Below are positions 53,027 through 62,012 of a stretch of DNA of 64,000 bases, piece by piece. Under the pieces are notes generated by a model. The model made no database searches, was not told the origin of the DNA, and was given only the letters and a program-made list of their open reading frames with translations. The position numbers and the translations under genes are program-made. Origin of the DNA: Sphingomonas sp. S2M10 (GTDB lineage Bacteria > Pseudomonadota > Alphaproteobacteria > Sphingomonadales > Sphingomonadaceae). The DNA is taken from contig NZ_JAAILI010000040.1 in assembly GCF_012650175.1 (NCBI RefSeq), positions 46,874 to 110,873 of the forward strand, written 5' to 3'. The stretch's first letter is position 1; every line of letters begins with the position of its first letter.

Positions 53027-55429
53027 TCACTGCACAGCCTTGGGGAGAGCATAGGCGACAATTGAATCACCGCGCTTCGTTCCGAGCGAACCATGGCCAC
53101 CGGCGGCGATTACGATGAACTGACGCCCGCTCTTGGCCGACCAGTAGCTCATCGGCGTCGCCTGGCCCCCGGCCGGCAGGCGGCCGCGCCACAAAACCCT
53201 GCCCGTCGTCACGTCATAGGCGCGCAAATAATAATCGAGTGCCGAGCCCATGAACGCGACGCCGCCCGCTGTCAGCATCGGCCCGCCGAGCGATGGCACG
53301 CCCAGCTTGAACGGCAGGGGTACGGGCGTCTGGTCGCGCGAGGTGCCGTTGCGGTGCCGCCACACCGTCTTGCCGCTCACCAGGTCGATGCCGGCGACAT
53401 AGCCCCAGGGCGGCGCCTGACACGGCAGACCAAGCGCCGAGAGGAACGGATTAAGTGCCACCGCGAAGGGTGCGCCGGTGTTCGGGTTGAAGCCCTTGAT
53501 GTCCGAACCGCTGAAATCCGATCCACCGGCGGGACCCCGCTGACCGCGGGGAGCGGCGTCCGATTCCTGGCGCGGCACCAGCCGGTCGACGAACGCCATG
53601 TAGTTCGGGTGGGCAAAGGCGATCATGCGCACGGGGTCGATCGCCATGCCACCCCAGTCCATCACCCCGAAATTCCCGGGGAAGACCAGCGTGCCCTGCT
53701 GCGACGGCGGGGTGAAAGGCCCCTCGTAGCGCAGCCGCTTGAACTTGATGCGGCAGGCGAGCTGGTCGAACATCGTCGCCCCCCACATATCCGCGTCGGT
53801 GACGCGCTGCTTCTGCATCAGGCTGAGCGCGGACTCGGGCTGGGTGGGAGCCGTGCGGTCGCCCGGCGCGGCACCCTGCGGCACCGGGATCTCGCGCACC
53901 GGCACCACCGGCTGGCCGGTGCGGCGGTCGAGGACGAAGATATTGCCGGTCTTGGTCGACTGGATCAGCGCAGGCACGCGGCCGCGGCCGGGCAGGTTGA
54001 GGTCGACCAGCGCGGGCTGGGCGGGGACGTCCATGTCCCACAGATCGTGATGGACAGTCTGGAACGTCCAGCGGACCTTGCCGGTCGCCGCCTCCAGCGC
54101 GATTACCGAAGTGGCGAAGCGCTCGGTCTCGGGCGAGCGGCGGCCGCCCCATTGGTCGATCGCGGCCATGCCGGTGGGAATGTAGACCAGGCCCAGCGCC
54201 GGATCGGCGGCGGCGATCGTCCAGCTATTCGGGCTTGAGGGCGTGTAGCGGCCGGCGCCGGGGGCCTTCGGGGCGGTATCACCGGGATTGGCCGGATCGA
54301 ACGCCCAGACCGCGCGGCCGGTGTTCACGTCATAGCCGCGTACCACGCCCGAGGGCATGAAGGTCGTCTTGTTGTCATAGACCGCCCCGCCGAACACGGC
54401 GAGATTGCCGATGATCACGGGCGGCGAGGTGATCTGCCACCAGCCGCGCTGCTGCCCGGGCAGGCCCGGCCACACATCGACCTGGCCGTTGGTGCCGAAG
54501 CCGGGGCAGGGACGGCCGGTCGCAGCGTCGAGCGCGATCAGCCGGGCGTCGTTGGTGCCCATGAGAATGCGATTGGCGCACACGCCGCCGGTGCCGGGTG
54601 CCGCGCCGTTGCTGTGGTAGGAGACGCCGCGGCAGGTGAGATGCTGCATTTCCTGCGAGGATCGGATCTGCGGATCATAGCGCCAAACCTGCTTGCCGCT
54701 CTCGGCATCGAGCGCGAATACAATATTGTGCGGCGAGCAGAGGTAGACGAGGTTGCCGACCTTGATCGGCGTCACTTCGTAGGTGAACTCGTCGGGGTCA
54801 CTGCCGGTCTTGAGGTCGCCGGTGTGGAATTCCCAGGCCTTTTCCAGCCTCGCGGCATTGGCCGGCGTGATCTGGTCGAGCGGCGACCAGCGATCGCCGC
54901 GCCATGAGCGGCCATAGGCGGTCCAGTCCTCCTTCGGCGTGCCGCCCAACACGCTTGCCGGCGCGATGCCGCGTGCGCCGGGCAGTTCGCCGGCCAGATC
55001 GTGCGGATTGGTAAAGGCGGTGGCGAGCAGCACCAGCGCGGCGATGCCCAGGCTGCCGACGAGCGGCCACGCGCGTCCCGGCCAGCGCGCCGAGCCCAGC
55101 CGCCGCGTCACCCAGGGCAGCGCCAGCACGATGCCGAGCGGCACGAGAATGTCGCCGCGCGGGGCGAGCGCCCAGAAGTCCCAGCCCGCCTCGGCCACCG
55201 CCCAGACCATCGTCGCGATCAGCAGCACCGCATAGAGCGTCAGCGCCGCCGCGCGTCGCCGAACCAGCAGCCAGGCCGTGGCCAGCAGCGCCAACCCTGC
55301 CAGCAGATAGTAGATGGATCCGCCCAGCAGCGCGAGCCACAGCCCGCCCCCGCCGATCGCCAGGCCCACCAGCGCCAGGATCGCGGCCAGGATCAGAAGC
55401 AGGCGCGAGGATCGTTGCTGGTCGGCCAT
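53027..55429 (-). CDS. gcd: Membrane-bound PQQ-dependent glucose dehydrogenase family
   Basis: The 800-residue quinoprotein oxidises aldoses or polyols in the periplasm and passes electrons to ubiquinone. The first 150 residues hold four to five membrane helices. The PQQ propeller follows, with DWTAYGRSWRGDRWSPLDQI, GVSYHSN (Cys-rich CRGVSYH entry), TNDARLIALDAATGRPCPGFG, WDMDVPAQPALVDL and GNFGVMDWGGMAIDPVRM. The ATG at 55429 gives a normal start. It belongs to the glucose/quinate/shikimate group and glucose is the likeliest substrate. PQQ synthesis genes are not in the window. Confidence 0.92.
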   Translation of the reverse strand: MADQQRSSRLLLILAAILALVGLAIGGGGLWLALLGGSIYYLLAGLALLATAWLLVRRRAAALTLYAVLLIATMVWAVAEAGWDFWALAPRGDILVPLGIVLALPWVTRRLGSARWPGRAWPLVGSLGIAALVLLATAFTNPHDLAGELPGARGIAPASVLGGTPKEDWTAYGRSWRGDRWSPLDQITPANAARLEKAWEFHTGDLKTGSDPDEFTYEVTPIKVGNLVYLCSPHNIVFALDAESGKQVWRYDPQIRSSQEMQHLTCRGVSYHSNGAAPGTGGVCANRILMGTNDARLIALDAATGRPCPGFGTNGQVDVWPGLPGQQRGWWQITSPPVIIGNLAVFGGAVYDNKTTFMPSGVVRGYDVNTGRAVWAFDPANPGDTAPKAPGAGRYTPSSPNSWTIAAADPALGLVYIPTGMAAIDQWGGRRSPETERFATSVIALEAATGKVRWTFQTVHHDLWDMDVPAQPALVDLNLPGRGRVPALIQSTKTGNIFVLDRRTGQPVVPVREIPVPQGAAPGDRTAPTQPESALSLMQKQRVTDADMWGATMFDQLACRIKFKRLRYEGPFTPPSQQGTLVFPGNFGVMDWGGMAIDPVRMIAFAHPNYMAFVDRLVPRQESDAAPRGQRGPAGGSDFSGSDIKGFNPNTGAPFAVALNPFLSALGLPCQAPPWGYVAGIDLVSGKTVWRHRNGTSRDQTPVPLPFKLGVPSLGGPMLTAGGVAFMGSALDYYLRAYDVTTGRVLWRGRLPAGGQATPMSYWSAKSGRQFIVIAAGGHGSLGTKRGDSIVAYALPKAVQ

Positions 55430-55672
55430 GGCATGCTCCTGCGCCGCTCGTCGGGATGCCCGCCCCAACAGGTCGCAACGGTATGGGTTCCGGGCCGGCG
55501 GCGGCACTAGGCAAGTTTTTCCTAGTACCAGCACCCGTTGGACCTGCGGCTGTTCCTATAAGAGACGGACGGGGCTGTGTTCTTGCCTCGCGAGCGTGAT
55601 GGAGCAGGCATTGGCAGAACGCATCAACCGTCAAAGCGACGCCGCGCCGGGCAATCCGGGGAGCGCGAAGGC

Positions 55673-56860
55673 GTGAAGATCCTCTTTTACCTTCCTGCAG
55701 TGACGCCGTGGTGGTTCGAACACGTGATCGAGCCGTTGATCCGGCGCGTCGCTGGCGAAGCCGAAGTACATGTTCTCGCACCGGTTCCCTGGAACAATAC
55801 TGGCCTGGGGCCGAGCGATCTGGCGCGTTGTGCCGATCTGCCTGAGCTGCATTGGGCCATCGTCGACGACGCCGACCACCCCAGCCTGCGGACGGTACCG
55901 AAGGATCGCGACGGCCTGATCGCCTATGTTCGCGCGCTCGCACCCGATCTCGTACTGTGTCGCAGTGCCGATTTCGAGACGCCGCAGGCGTTTCCCGGAA
56001 CCGTGCGCTACGTGATGGAAGCGGTGACGGCGCCGTTCGGCCCGGTGTCGCCGGCGAACACCGTGCATTTCACCGATGCGCCCTTCGTCAATGGCGCCAT
56101 GCCCGCGCTAGCGCCGGATGCCGTCGCGCGGATCGATGCGCTGATCGCGCCCTTCTGGACCGACATGGACGCGCATTGGCAGGCAGCAGTCTATGATCGC
56201 GACTCGGTGTTCCGCCATATCGGCATCCCTGCCGATCGGCCGGCCGTGTTGCTGCCGCTGGAATATGAGCATGCGGAGAACTTCTTTCTCCAGCATCGTC
56301 CCGGCGCACTGAGCAACCAGGCGCTGGTTGCCGCGATCGCGGCCGAGGCGCAGACCGCAGGGGTGACGCTTGTCGTCACCGATCATCCGCTGAACAAGCT
56401 GCACGTTGAACGCGATACGCTGCTCGACTTCATCACAGACCTCGACGGCACGATCCTTGTCGATGAGCCGGTATTCGACGTCCCGCCCACCATGGCACTT
56501 GCCCGCCATGTCGACGGAGTCGTGCTGGGCGACTCCAAGAGCTTTGCCATCGCCGCGGCGTTCGGCACGCCGATGCATCGCCGCTCGCGCTTCGCCAGCG
56601 CGCCCTGGCTGCACGCCGAACCTGATCTCGCCGCCTTTCTTGCAGCCATCCGAGCCGGTCGCGCTGAGCGCCCGGAATGCGCGGCAGTGCAACGCTGGTT
56701 TGGCTATCACTATGCGAATGAGGCCTTCTATCCCACCGACCCGGCGCTGACCGGCGCGATGGTGATCGATCGCGCGGTGCGCACGCTCGACAGCGCCCGC
56801 TGGGAGGCTGGAGTCGGCCGGCTTCGGCGGTTCGCCGATCCCGTCAGGGAGGCGGCATGA
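55673..56860 (+). CDS. KpsC/S-like capsule-type sugar transferase, putative
   Basis: The 395-residue soluble protein begins (M)KILFYLPAVTPWWFEHVIEP. It looks two-domain, with a C-terminal half holding VLLPLEYEHAENFF, VTLVVTDHPLNKLH and VVLGDSKSFAIAAAFGTPMH. These recall the PLQ / HHPL / S-x-x-x-A-A-x-G-x-P pattern of capsule beta-Kdo transferases KpsC and KpsS. The resemblance is partial, so the call is tentative. GTG 55673 is chosen at the start of homology. It overlaps the following isomerase gene by 4 bp, and gene context supports a Kdo-like sugar. Confidence 0.6.
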   Translation: MKILFYLPAVTPWWFEHVIEPLIRRVAGEAEVHVLAPVPWNNTGLGPSDLARCADLPELHWAIVDDADHPSLRTVPKDRDGLIAYVRALAPDLVLCRSADFETPQAFPGTVRYVMEAVTAPFGPVSPANTVHFTDAPFVNGAMPALAPDAVARIDALIAPFWTDMDAHWQAAVYDRDSVFRHIGIPADRPAVLLPLEYEHAENFFLQHRPGALSNQALVAAIAAEAQTAGVTLVVTDHPLNKLHVERDTLLDFITDLDGTILVDEPVFDVPPTMALARHVDGVVLGDSKSFAIAAAFGTPMHRRSRFASAPWLHAEPDLAAFLAAIRAGRAERPECAAVQRWFGYHYANEAFYPTDPALTGAMVIDRAVRTLDSARWEAGVGRLRRFADPVREAA

Positions 56861-57855
56861 AGCTCGGTGCCATCGCCCGCCCGTCGGCGGCGGAGAACGG
56901 CCAGGCGCTTGCCTGGGCAGCCGAGGTGATCGCCGCAGAACGCTGCGCGCTGCAGGCATTTGAGGCGGTGCTGCCGCCGGCGCTCGCCGATGCCGTTGCA
57001 GTGATCGCGGGGCAGGCGAGCCCGCTCACCTGCCTTGGCATGGGCAAGTCCGGGCTGATCGCCGCCAAGGTGGCTGCAACGTTCTCCAGCCTCGGTACGC
57101 CCGCCTTCCCGCTCAACGCAGGCGAGGCCGCCCATGGTGATCTCGGCGCGGTGCAGGATGGCAATGTGGTCCTGCTCTTTTCCAACAGCGGCACCACCGA
57201 CGAGATCCTGCGCATCCTGCCGGTGCTGAAGGGCCGGGCCTGCGTGCTGATCGGCGTCATCGGCCGGCCGGATTCGCCGCTCGGCCGGGCGGTCGACATC
57301 CTCATCCCGGCCTGTACCGCAGGGGAAGCGGACCATATCGGCATGGCGCCGACCTCGAGCACGACGCTGCAACTCGCCATCGGCGATGCGCTGGCGGTCG
57401 CTGTCAGCCGCACGCAGGGTTTCACCCGGGGCGATTTCCTGCGCCACCATCCTGCCGGCCTCCTTGGCCGCCAATCGCTCGCGATCCGCACGCTGATGCG
57501 CACGGGGGAGGAACTGCCGATGGTCGGACCCGAGGCGCCCGTCGCCGATCTGCTCGCTGCCATGTCAGCGGGAAGGATGGGCGCGGCATGCGTCGTCGGC
57601 GCCTGCGGACGCCTGCTCGGCCTCGTCGTCGATGGCGACATACGCCGGCACTTCCAGTCGCGCCGCGATGTCTATGATACGCCGGCCGCCGCGCTGATGC
57701 AGCCCCATCCGCGCGTGATCGACGTCACCGCGACGCTGGGCGATGCGCTGCTGCTCCTGCGCGAGCATGAAAGCGGCCTATTGGTTTTGCCTGTGACCGA
57801 CGGGGAGGGACGTCTGCACGGCATGTTGCATGCCAAGGATATGATGCATGGCTAA
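56857..57855 (+). CDS. KdsD/KpsF-type sugar-phosphate isomerase (SIS + CBS)
   Basis: The 332 residues match arabinose-5-phosphate isomerases. A SIS domain has CLGMGKSGLIAAKVAATFSS, NAGEAAHGDLGAV, LFSNSGTTDEIL, IGMAPTSSTTLQLAIGDAL and FLRHHPAGLLGR (catalytic His). Two CBS modules follow (VADLLAAMSAGRMGAACVV; LVVDGDIRRHFQ). KdsD turns ribulose-5-phosphate into arabinose-5-phosphate for Kdo. The second overlap, 8 bp with the next gene, and the neighbouring transferase suggest a dedicated copy for a surface sugar. Confidence 0.9.
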   Translation: MKLGAIARPSAAENGQALAWAAEVIAAERCALQAFEAVLPPALADAVAVIAGQASPLTCLGMGKSGLIAAKVAATFSSLGTPAFPLNAGEAAHGDLGAVQDGNVVLLFSNSGTTDEILRILPVLKGRACVLIGVIGRPDSPLGRAVDILIPACTAGEADHIGMAPTSSTTLQLAIGDALAVAVSRTQGFTRGDFLRHHPAGLLGRQSLAIRTLMRTGEELPMVGPEAPVADLLAAMSAGRMGAACVVGACGRLLGLVVDGDIRRHFQSRRDVYDTPAAALMQPHPRVIDVTATLGDALLLLREHESGLLVLPVTDGEGRLHGMLHAKDMMHG

Positions 57856-59176
57856 GCCCCTGAAGATCGTCGCCTTCGTCCCCGCCAAGGGGAATAGCGA
57901 ACGCGTATCGGAAAAGAACACCCGCATTCTGGACGGCGAGCACCTGTTCAAGCGCAAGCTGCTTCAGGCACTGGATTGTCCGGCGATAACCGAAGTGTGC
58001 CTGGACACCGAGAGCAAGGCCATGGCGGATTTGGCAAGCGACCTGCCCGTCACCTGGCTGCAGCGCCCGACTGAGCTGGCGAGCAACGCCACCGACGGCC
58101 ACGGCATGTTCGCCTGGGAATGCGCGCAGCGGCCCGATGCGGACATCTGGGTGCAGCTGCTGTGCACCGCGCCCTTCGTCACTGCCGACACGATCAGCCG
58201 GGCGATCGAGCGACTGCTGGCGGAACCGGAGGCGGACAGCCTGATCGCGGTCACCCGCGCCAAGCAATATTGCTGGACGGGCCAGGGCCCTGCCTATGGC
58301 ACGGACCGGATTCCGAACAGCATCGACCTGCCCGAGACGATCGTGGAGGCGATGAGCCTCTATATCGTCCGCCGCACGGGCGAAGGGCCGGCCACCCGCC
58401 GCTTCGGCACCCGCCCGATCCTGTTCGACCTCGACCCGATCGAGCAGATCGACATCAACCAGCATCACGACCTGGTGATCGCCGAGACGGTCGCCGCCGG
58501 CTTCCGCCAGGCAGAGGTCATACGGTTCCGGGCGATGCTGCCGCATCTTTCTTCGCCGGTGCTTTCGGACATCCTCAAGGAACGGGGACACCGCGTGGTA
58601 CTGCCCAAGGCACTGCGCCCGACCAGCGGCGGCAAGTTCCTAGGTCGTGCCAAGACGATCGAACTGGCGGCGCTGGCGCAGCGCCCCGATCGCTCGCCCG
58701 ATGGTCCGTGGCACGGCATCTACGGCGCGCTGCAATCCTATCGTTTTGTGCGACCTGGCGACGTGATCATGGTGGCGACCGACGTTCCGGAATATGCCTA
58801 TTTCGGTGATCTCAACGCCAATCTTGCCATTCGTTCGGGTGCCGTCGGCGCGGTGATCGACGGGGCCACGCGGGATACCGCCGATGTCCGCGCGCTTGGC
58901 CTGCCGGTCTATGCGCGTAGCCAGACCTGCGACGACATCAAATATGAAGGCACGCTCAAGGCGATGAATCGTCCGATCACCATGGGCGAGGTTACCATCG
59001 CGAACGGCGACGTCGTGTTTGCCGATGCGGATGGGATCGTGGCGGTGCCAAGGGCCTTGTGGGCCGAAATCGAGGAAGCCGCGTGGAACGTGCTCTCGAA
59101 CGAGGCCCGCATCCGCATGGCTGCTGCGCGGGGCCGCGACGTGGACGCAATCCTCGCCGAATGCGGGGCATTTTGA
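57848..59176 (+). CDS. Cytidylyltransferase fused to RraA-type aldolase domain
   Basis: The 442 residues contain two domains. Residues 1-225 resemble CMP-sialate/Kdo synthetases: VAFVPAKGNSERVSEKN (nucleotide loop), QRPTELASNATDG, WVQLLCTAPFVTADTISRAI, and a C-terminal DINQHHDLVIAE. Residues 230-442 are RraA-like: HGIYGALQSYRFVRPGD, FGDLNANLAIRSGAVGAVID, GATRDTADVRALGLPVYARS with Arg342-Asp343, and VTIANGDVVFADADGIVAVP. In this superfamily that Arg-Asp pair belongs to pyruvate aldolases such as HMG aldolase. A single enzyme could form and then activate a 2-keto sugar acid; this is inference. Confidence 0.85.
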   Translation: MAKPLKIVAFVPAKGNSERVSEKNTRILDGEHLFKRKLLQALDCPAITEVCLDTESKAMADLASDLPVTWLQRPTELASNATDGHGMFAWECAQRPDADIWVQLLCTAPFVTADTISRAIERLLAEPEADSLIAVTRAKQYCWTGQGPAYGTDRIPNSIDLPETIVEAMSLYIVRRTGEGPATRRFGTRPILFDLDPIEQIDINQHHDLVIAETVAAGFRQAEVIRFRAMLPHLSSPVLSDILKERGHRVVLPKALRPTSGGKFLGRAKTIELAALAQRPDRSPDGPWHGIYGALQSYRFVRPGDVIMVATDVPEYAYFGDLNANLAIRSGAVGAVIDGATRDTADVRALGLPVYARSQTCDDIKYEGTLKAMNRPITMGEVTIANGDVVFADADGIVAVPRALWAEIEEAAWNVLSNEARIRMAAARGRDVDAILAECGAF

Positions 59177-59250
59177 AGAAGCTGACGCCGCAGACGGTAG
59201 CCACCGCCGCCATCGTCTCGTCGACCGCGAGCCGTTGACGCTCCCGGCAA

Positions 59251-59267
59251 GCGGGGCTGAGCCCCGC
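59251..59267. terminator. Hairpin after the sugar cassette
   Basis: GCGGGGC and GCCCCGC around TGA form a 7-bp stem between the fusion gene stop and the convergent DUF3072 stop. No T tract. Confidence 0.5.
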
Positions 59268-59277
59268 CTGTCGCGGC

Positions 59278-59502
59278 TCAGCGGCCGAGCTGTTCCTTCA
59301 GCATGTCGATCCGTTTCGAGGCCTCCGCCTTGTTCAGTGTACCTTCGATGGGCGGCTCGCCGGCTTCCTCGAGCAAGGTGGTGAGATAGGATGCCTGCGC
59401 GCCGGTCATCGGATCGTCGCCCGAGACCCAATCATCCGGATCCTTTTCGGTATTCGAGCCGGGATGTTCGTCCAGCTTCGGGTTGTGCAGCGGCTCGGCC
59501 AT
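59278..59502 (-). CDS. DUF3072 domain protein
   Basis: This small hydrophilic protein has 74 residues. It begins MAEPLHNPKLDEHPGSNTEK and continues with DDPMTGAQASYLTTLLEEAGE and LNKAEASKRIDMLKEQLGR. These are the DUF3072 hallmarks: a helix pair following a T-x-x-Q-x-x-Y motif. Function unknown. Confidence 0.88.
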   Translation of the reverse strand: MAEPLHNPKLDEHPGSNTEKDPDDWVSGDDPMTGAQASYLTTLLEEAGEPPIEGTLNKAEASKRIDMLKEQLGR

Positions 59503-59583
59503 GATCGCCTCCTGATTGATCCTGTTATGTTCTCTAACGGGCGAAGCGATGCGCCGGTTCCGCGTGGCGTCCGCCGCGCGCGG

Positions 59584-61947
59584 TCAGCCCGGCAGCGTTA
59601 CCGTCGCGACATCGTCCGGTGCGTCATGCAGCCGCAGATACAGAGTCTTCCCCGCGGGGCGCGGCAGCGTGATGCTACCGCCGACGAACCCCAGCGGCAC
59701 CGGCGTCGCGCCGACGAAGTCCGGCTTGTCGCCGATCGCGGCGACGACGAACAGATCGTCGCCGGAAAGGGTGCATGTCGCGGCGTCGGCAGAACAGGAG
59801 AGCCGGGCGAGCCCGGGAAGCCGCGCGAGCGTGACGAGCGGCTGCCAGTCGCCCGCCATTCCGTCCTGCACCAGTCGATAGCGCAGCTTCCCGGCAATGC
59901 CGGCGCCGAGCAGCGTGCGCGGCGCGAAATGCGCCACCACGACGTTCTTCCCTACCCGCTGCAGCGCGCCGTCGCGAAAGCCCAGACTGGCCCCATGACC
60001 TTCGGGTCCGGCAATTTCCACCATGCCGCCGTCGCCGAGAGCCCCCTTCGTGATCCGGAACGAGAAGTCCATCGCGGCATCGGCCGGCAGCACGCCGTCC
60101 GGCAGGGCGATCGGCAGGCCGTTGCGTGCGGTCTGGTCCGCCGCGGCGCGGCTGAGCAGCGTCGCGACCGGGCGGGGCGCGGTTGCCCGCACTGCGAGCT
60201 TTACCGTGCGTCCGTCCCGAAGCCGGACCACTGCTTCCCCGTCTCCGGCGGGCACGGGGGCGTCGATCGCCATGGTCAGGCGGTCGCCCTCCGCGCCGCG
60301 GGAAAGCGTGCCGGCGGTGAAGTGCAGGCCCCGCCAATCCAGTCCGGTCACTTGGTCCAGCCGCGCGCCTTCCAGCACCCCCTCGCGATCGCCTTCGTGC
60401 ACCACGAAGCGATCGAGCCGACTCGCCTCTAGCCGCGCGACGAGCGGAATCGTGTCGGGCGGGGCGGTGCCGAAGCGGGCGACGTTCAGCGTCAGCGCAC
60501 CCGGCTTCACGGCCTTGAGCGGCAGCGTCATGGTCAGCTCGTCCTGGCCCGTGACCTTGAACGGCACCGGCGCGCGCATGCCGGCGGGATCGCTCAGCGC
60601 GATCTGGCTGACACAGAAGGCCGCACCCCCGCGCAGCACCAGCGGATGTTCCCGACCTACCACCACGGCGCCATCCGGCAGCGCGCGCCAGGCACCCATC
60701 GCGTCGAGCTGCACCGGCAGGCGGGGCCCGGTGAAGCCGTCGAAGCCCCACTGCCCTTGGAGTACCGCGTTGGAGACGGTGCCGAGATCCGCCGGTACAG
60801 CGCCTTCCAGCCGAACACCGCCCTTCTCGACATCGGCCACCACGGGGAAGTCGTGCGTCTTGCCCTCGTTGCTGGTCACCTGCACGGATAGCGTGCGAGC
60901 ATAATCGGTGGCGTAAAGCAACGGTGCGTCTTCGAGCGGGAGCGTCAGCCCTGGCTGGGCGAGGCATACCGGCGTCGGCCCGCCCGCCTGCCAGATCGGC
61001 GGGGTTGCCGCGCCGATCGGCGGCAGCGGCGCGGCGAGCACCGATCGCGGGCTCTGGAACGAGGGCGCGGCGTTGAGCAGCAGCTTCAGCGTGTCGCCGC
61101 GGCCCAGCGCCAGCGCCGGAAGATATTGATATTGCGGGCTGCGGAACGCGCCGAACAGCTTCGCCACATCGCGCGCCAGCCCGATATATGAGCTGTAATA
61201 GCCGCCGCCGGCCTGGGGCGTGGCGGCGATGCTGTAGGCGAGGTCGGCGGGGGTGCCGGTCAGCGTCTCGGCGAGCGTGGTGCCGCGCTGCGTCTGCAGC
61301 ACCAGCGAGTCGCGGTTCTGGGTGAGGCAGGCCGCCTGCAGCCCGCGCGGGCGCGCCAGACAATCGGCATTGAGCTTGATCCGCAGCGCATTGGCCAGCA
61401 CCGGTGCGGCGGTGGCGAGGCGTTCGGGCGCGGTATCGCCGATCCGCGCGATCGCGGCGACGAAGGCGTCCAGCCGCGCGCGATCGAGCGAGGCCTGGAA
61501 CAGGTCCTGCGCGACGCGAACGAAAACGCCCGGCCGGCCGCGCACCGCGTCGCGCACCGCATCGAACCCACCGCCGGTATCCGGTGCCAGCAGCAGCACG
61601 GCCTGTTCGGCGCCCATGGGCACGGTCAGTGCCAGCCGATTCTTCTTCTTGCGCCAGGTTTCGGCAACGAAGAACCAGTCCTTGGGCGGCGGGTTGGTCG
61701 CGCCGCGCAGAAACGCAACAACCAGCAGGTAGTGCGCGGACTGATCGGGCGGCAGCGCCGCTTCCGCCGTCACCTTGTCGCCGGGCTGTAGCGACGGGAC
61801 CGCGCCGATCGGCAGCGTGGCGCCGTCGCGTGTGACCGTCAGCTTCAGCTCGGGTCCGGCCAGGTCGAAGCCGTTCTGCTGGGCCTTTGCGGGAACGGTG
61901 GCGCAGAGCAGCGCCATCAGCAGCGGGATCAGGGGAAGGCGAGGCAT
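59584..61947 (-). CDS. Large exported protein of unknown family
   Basis: The 787 residues begin with a signal peptide (MPRLPLIPLLMALLCATVPA, then KAQQ). A mostly beta-rich sequence follows, with many V/G/D-rich strands and few helices apart from residues about 130-190. I recognise no catalytic motif or named domain. It has an even number of cysteines, some paired closely (SCSADAATC), consistent with periplasmic disulfides. Repeated phrases like 'G-x-A-V-V-R-L-R-D-G' suggest immunoglobulin-like modules in the C-terminal half. The ATG at 61947 is set by the signal peptide. It lies downstream of the YihY gene, same strand, 65 bp apart. Confidence 0.75.
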   Translation of the reverse strand: MPRLPLIPLLMALLCATVPAKAQQNGFDLAGPELKLTVTRDGATLPIGAVPSLQPGDKVTAEAALPPDQSAHYLLVVAFLRGATNPPPKDWFFVAETWRKKKNRLALTVPMGAEQAVLLLAPDTGGGFDAVRDAVRGRPGVFVRVAQDLFQASLDRARLDAFVAAIARIGDTAPERLATAAPVLANALRIKLNADCLARPRGLQAACLTQNRDSLVLQTQRGTTLAETLTGTPADLAYSIAATPQAGGGYYSSYIGLARDVAKLFGAFRSPQYQYLPALALGRGDTLKLLLNAAPSFQSPRSVLAAPLPPIGAATPPIWQAGGPTPVCLAQPGLTLPLEDAPLLYATDYARTLSVQVTSNEGKTHDFPVVADVEKGGVRLEGAVPADLGTVSNAVLQGQWGFDGFTGPRLPVQLDAMGAWRALPDGAVVVGREHPLVLRGGAAFCVSQIALSDPAGMRAPVPFKVTGQDELTMTLPLKAVKPGALTLNVARFGTAPPDTIPLVARLEASRLDRFVVHEGDREGVLEGARLDQVTGLDWRGLHFTAGTLSRGAEGDRLTMAIDAPVPAGDGEAVVRLRDGRTVKLAVRATAPRPVATLLSRAAADQTARNGLPIALPDGVLPADAAMDFSFRITKGALGDGGMVEIAGPEGHGASLGFRDGALQRVGKNVVVAHFAPRTLLGAGIAGKLRYRLVQDGMAGDWQPLVTLARLPGLARLSCSADAATCTLSGDDLFVVAAIGDKPDFVGATPVPLGFVGGSITLPRPAGKTLYLRLHDAPDDVATVTLPG

Positions 61948-62012
61948 CGTGCCGCTATAAGGGAAGCGGGCGGGGCAGGGCCACCGCCCGCGCGACGAGC
62001 CGTTGTTAGCCC

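Noticed and set aside
55599..55676. 25-codon frame (MEQALAERINRQ...) overlapping the KpsC/S-like start
   Set aside because: Overlap GTGA is suggestive of a leader, but there is no good ribosome site and no conservation can be judged.
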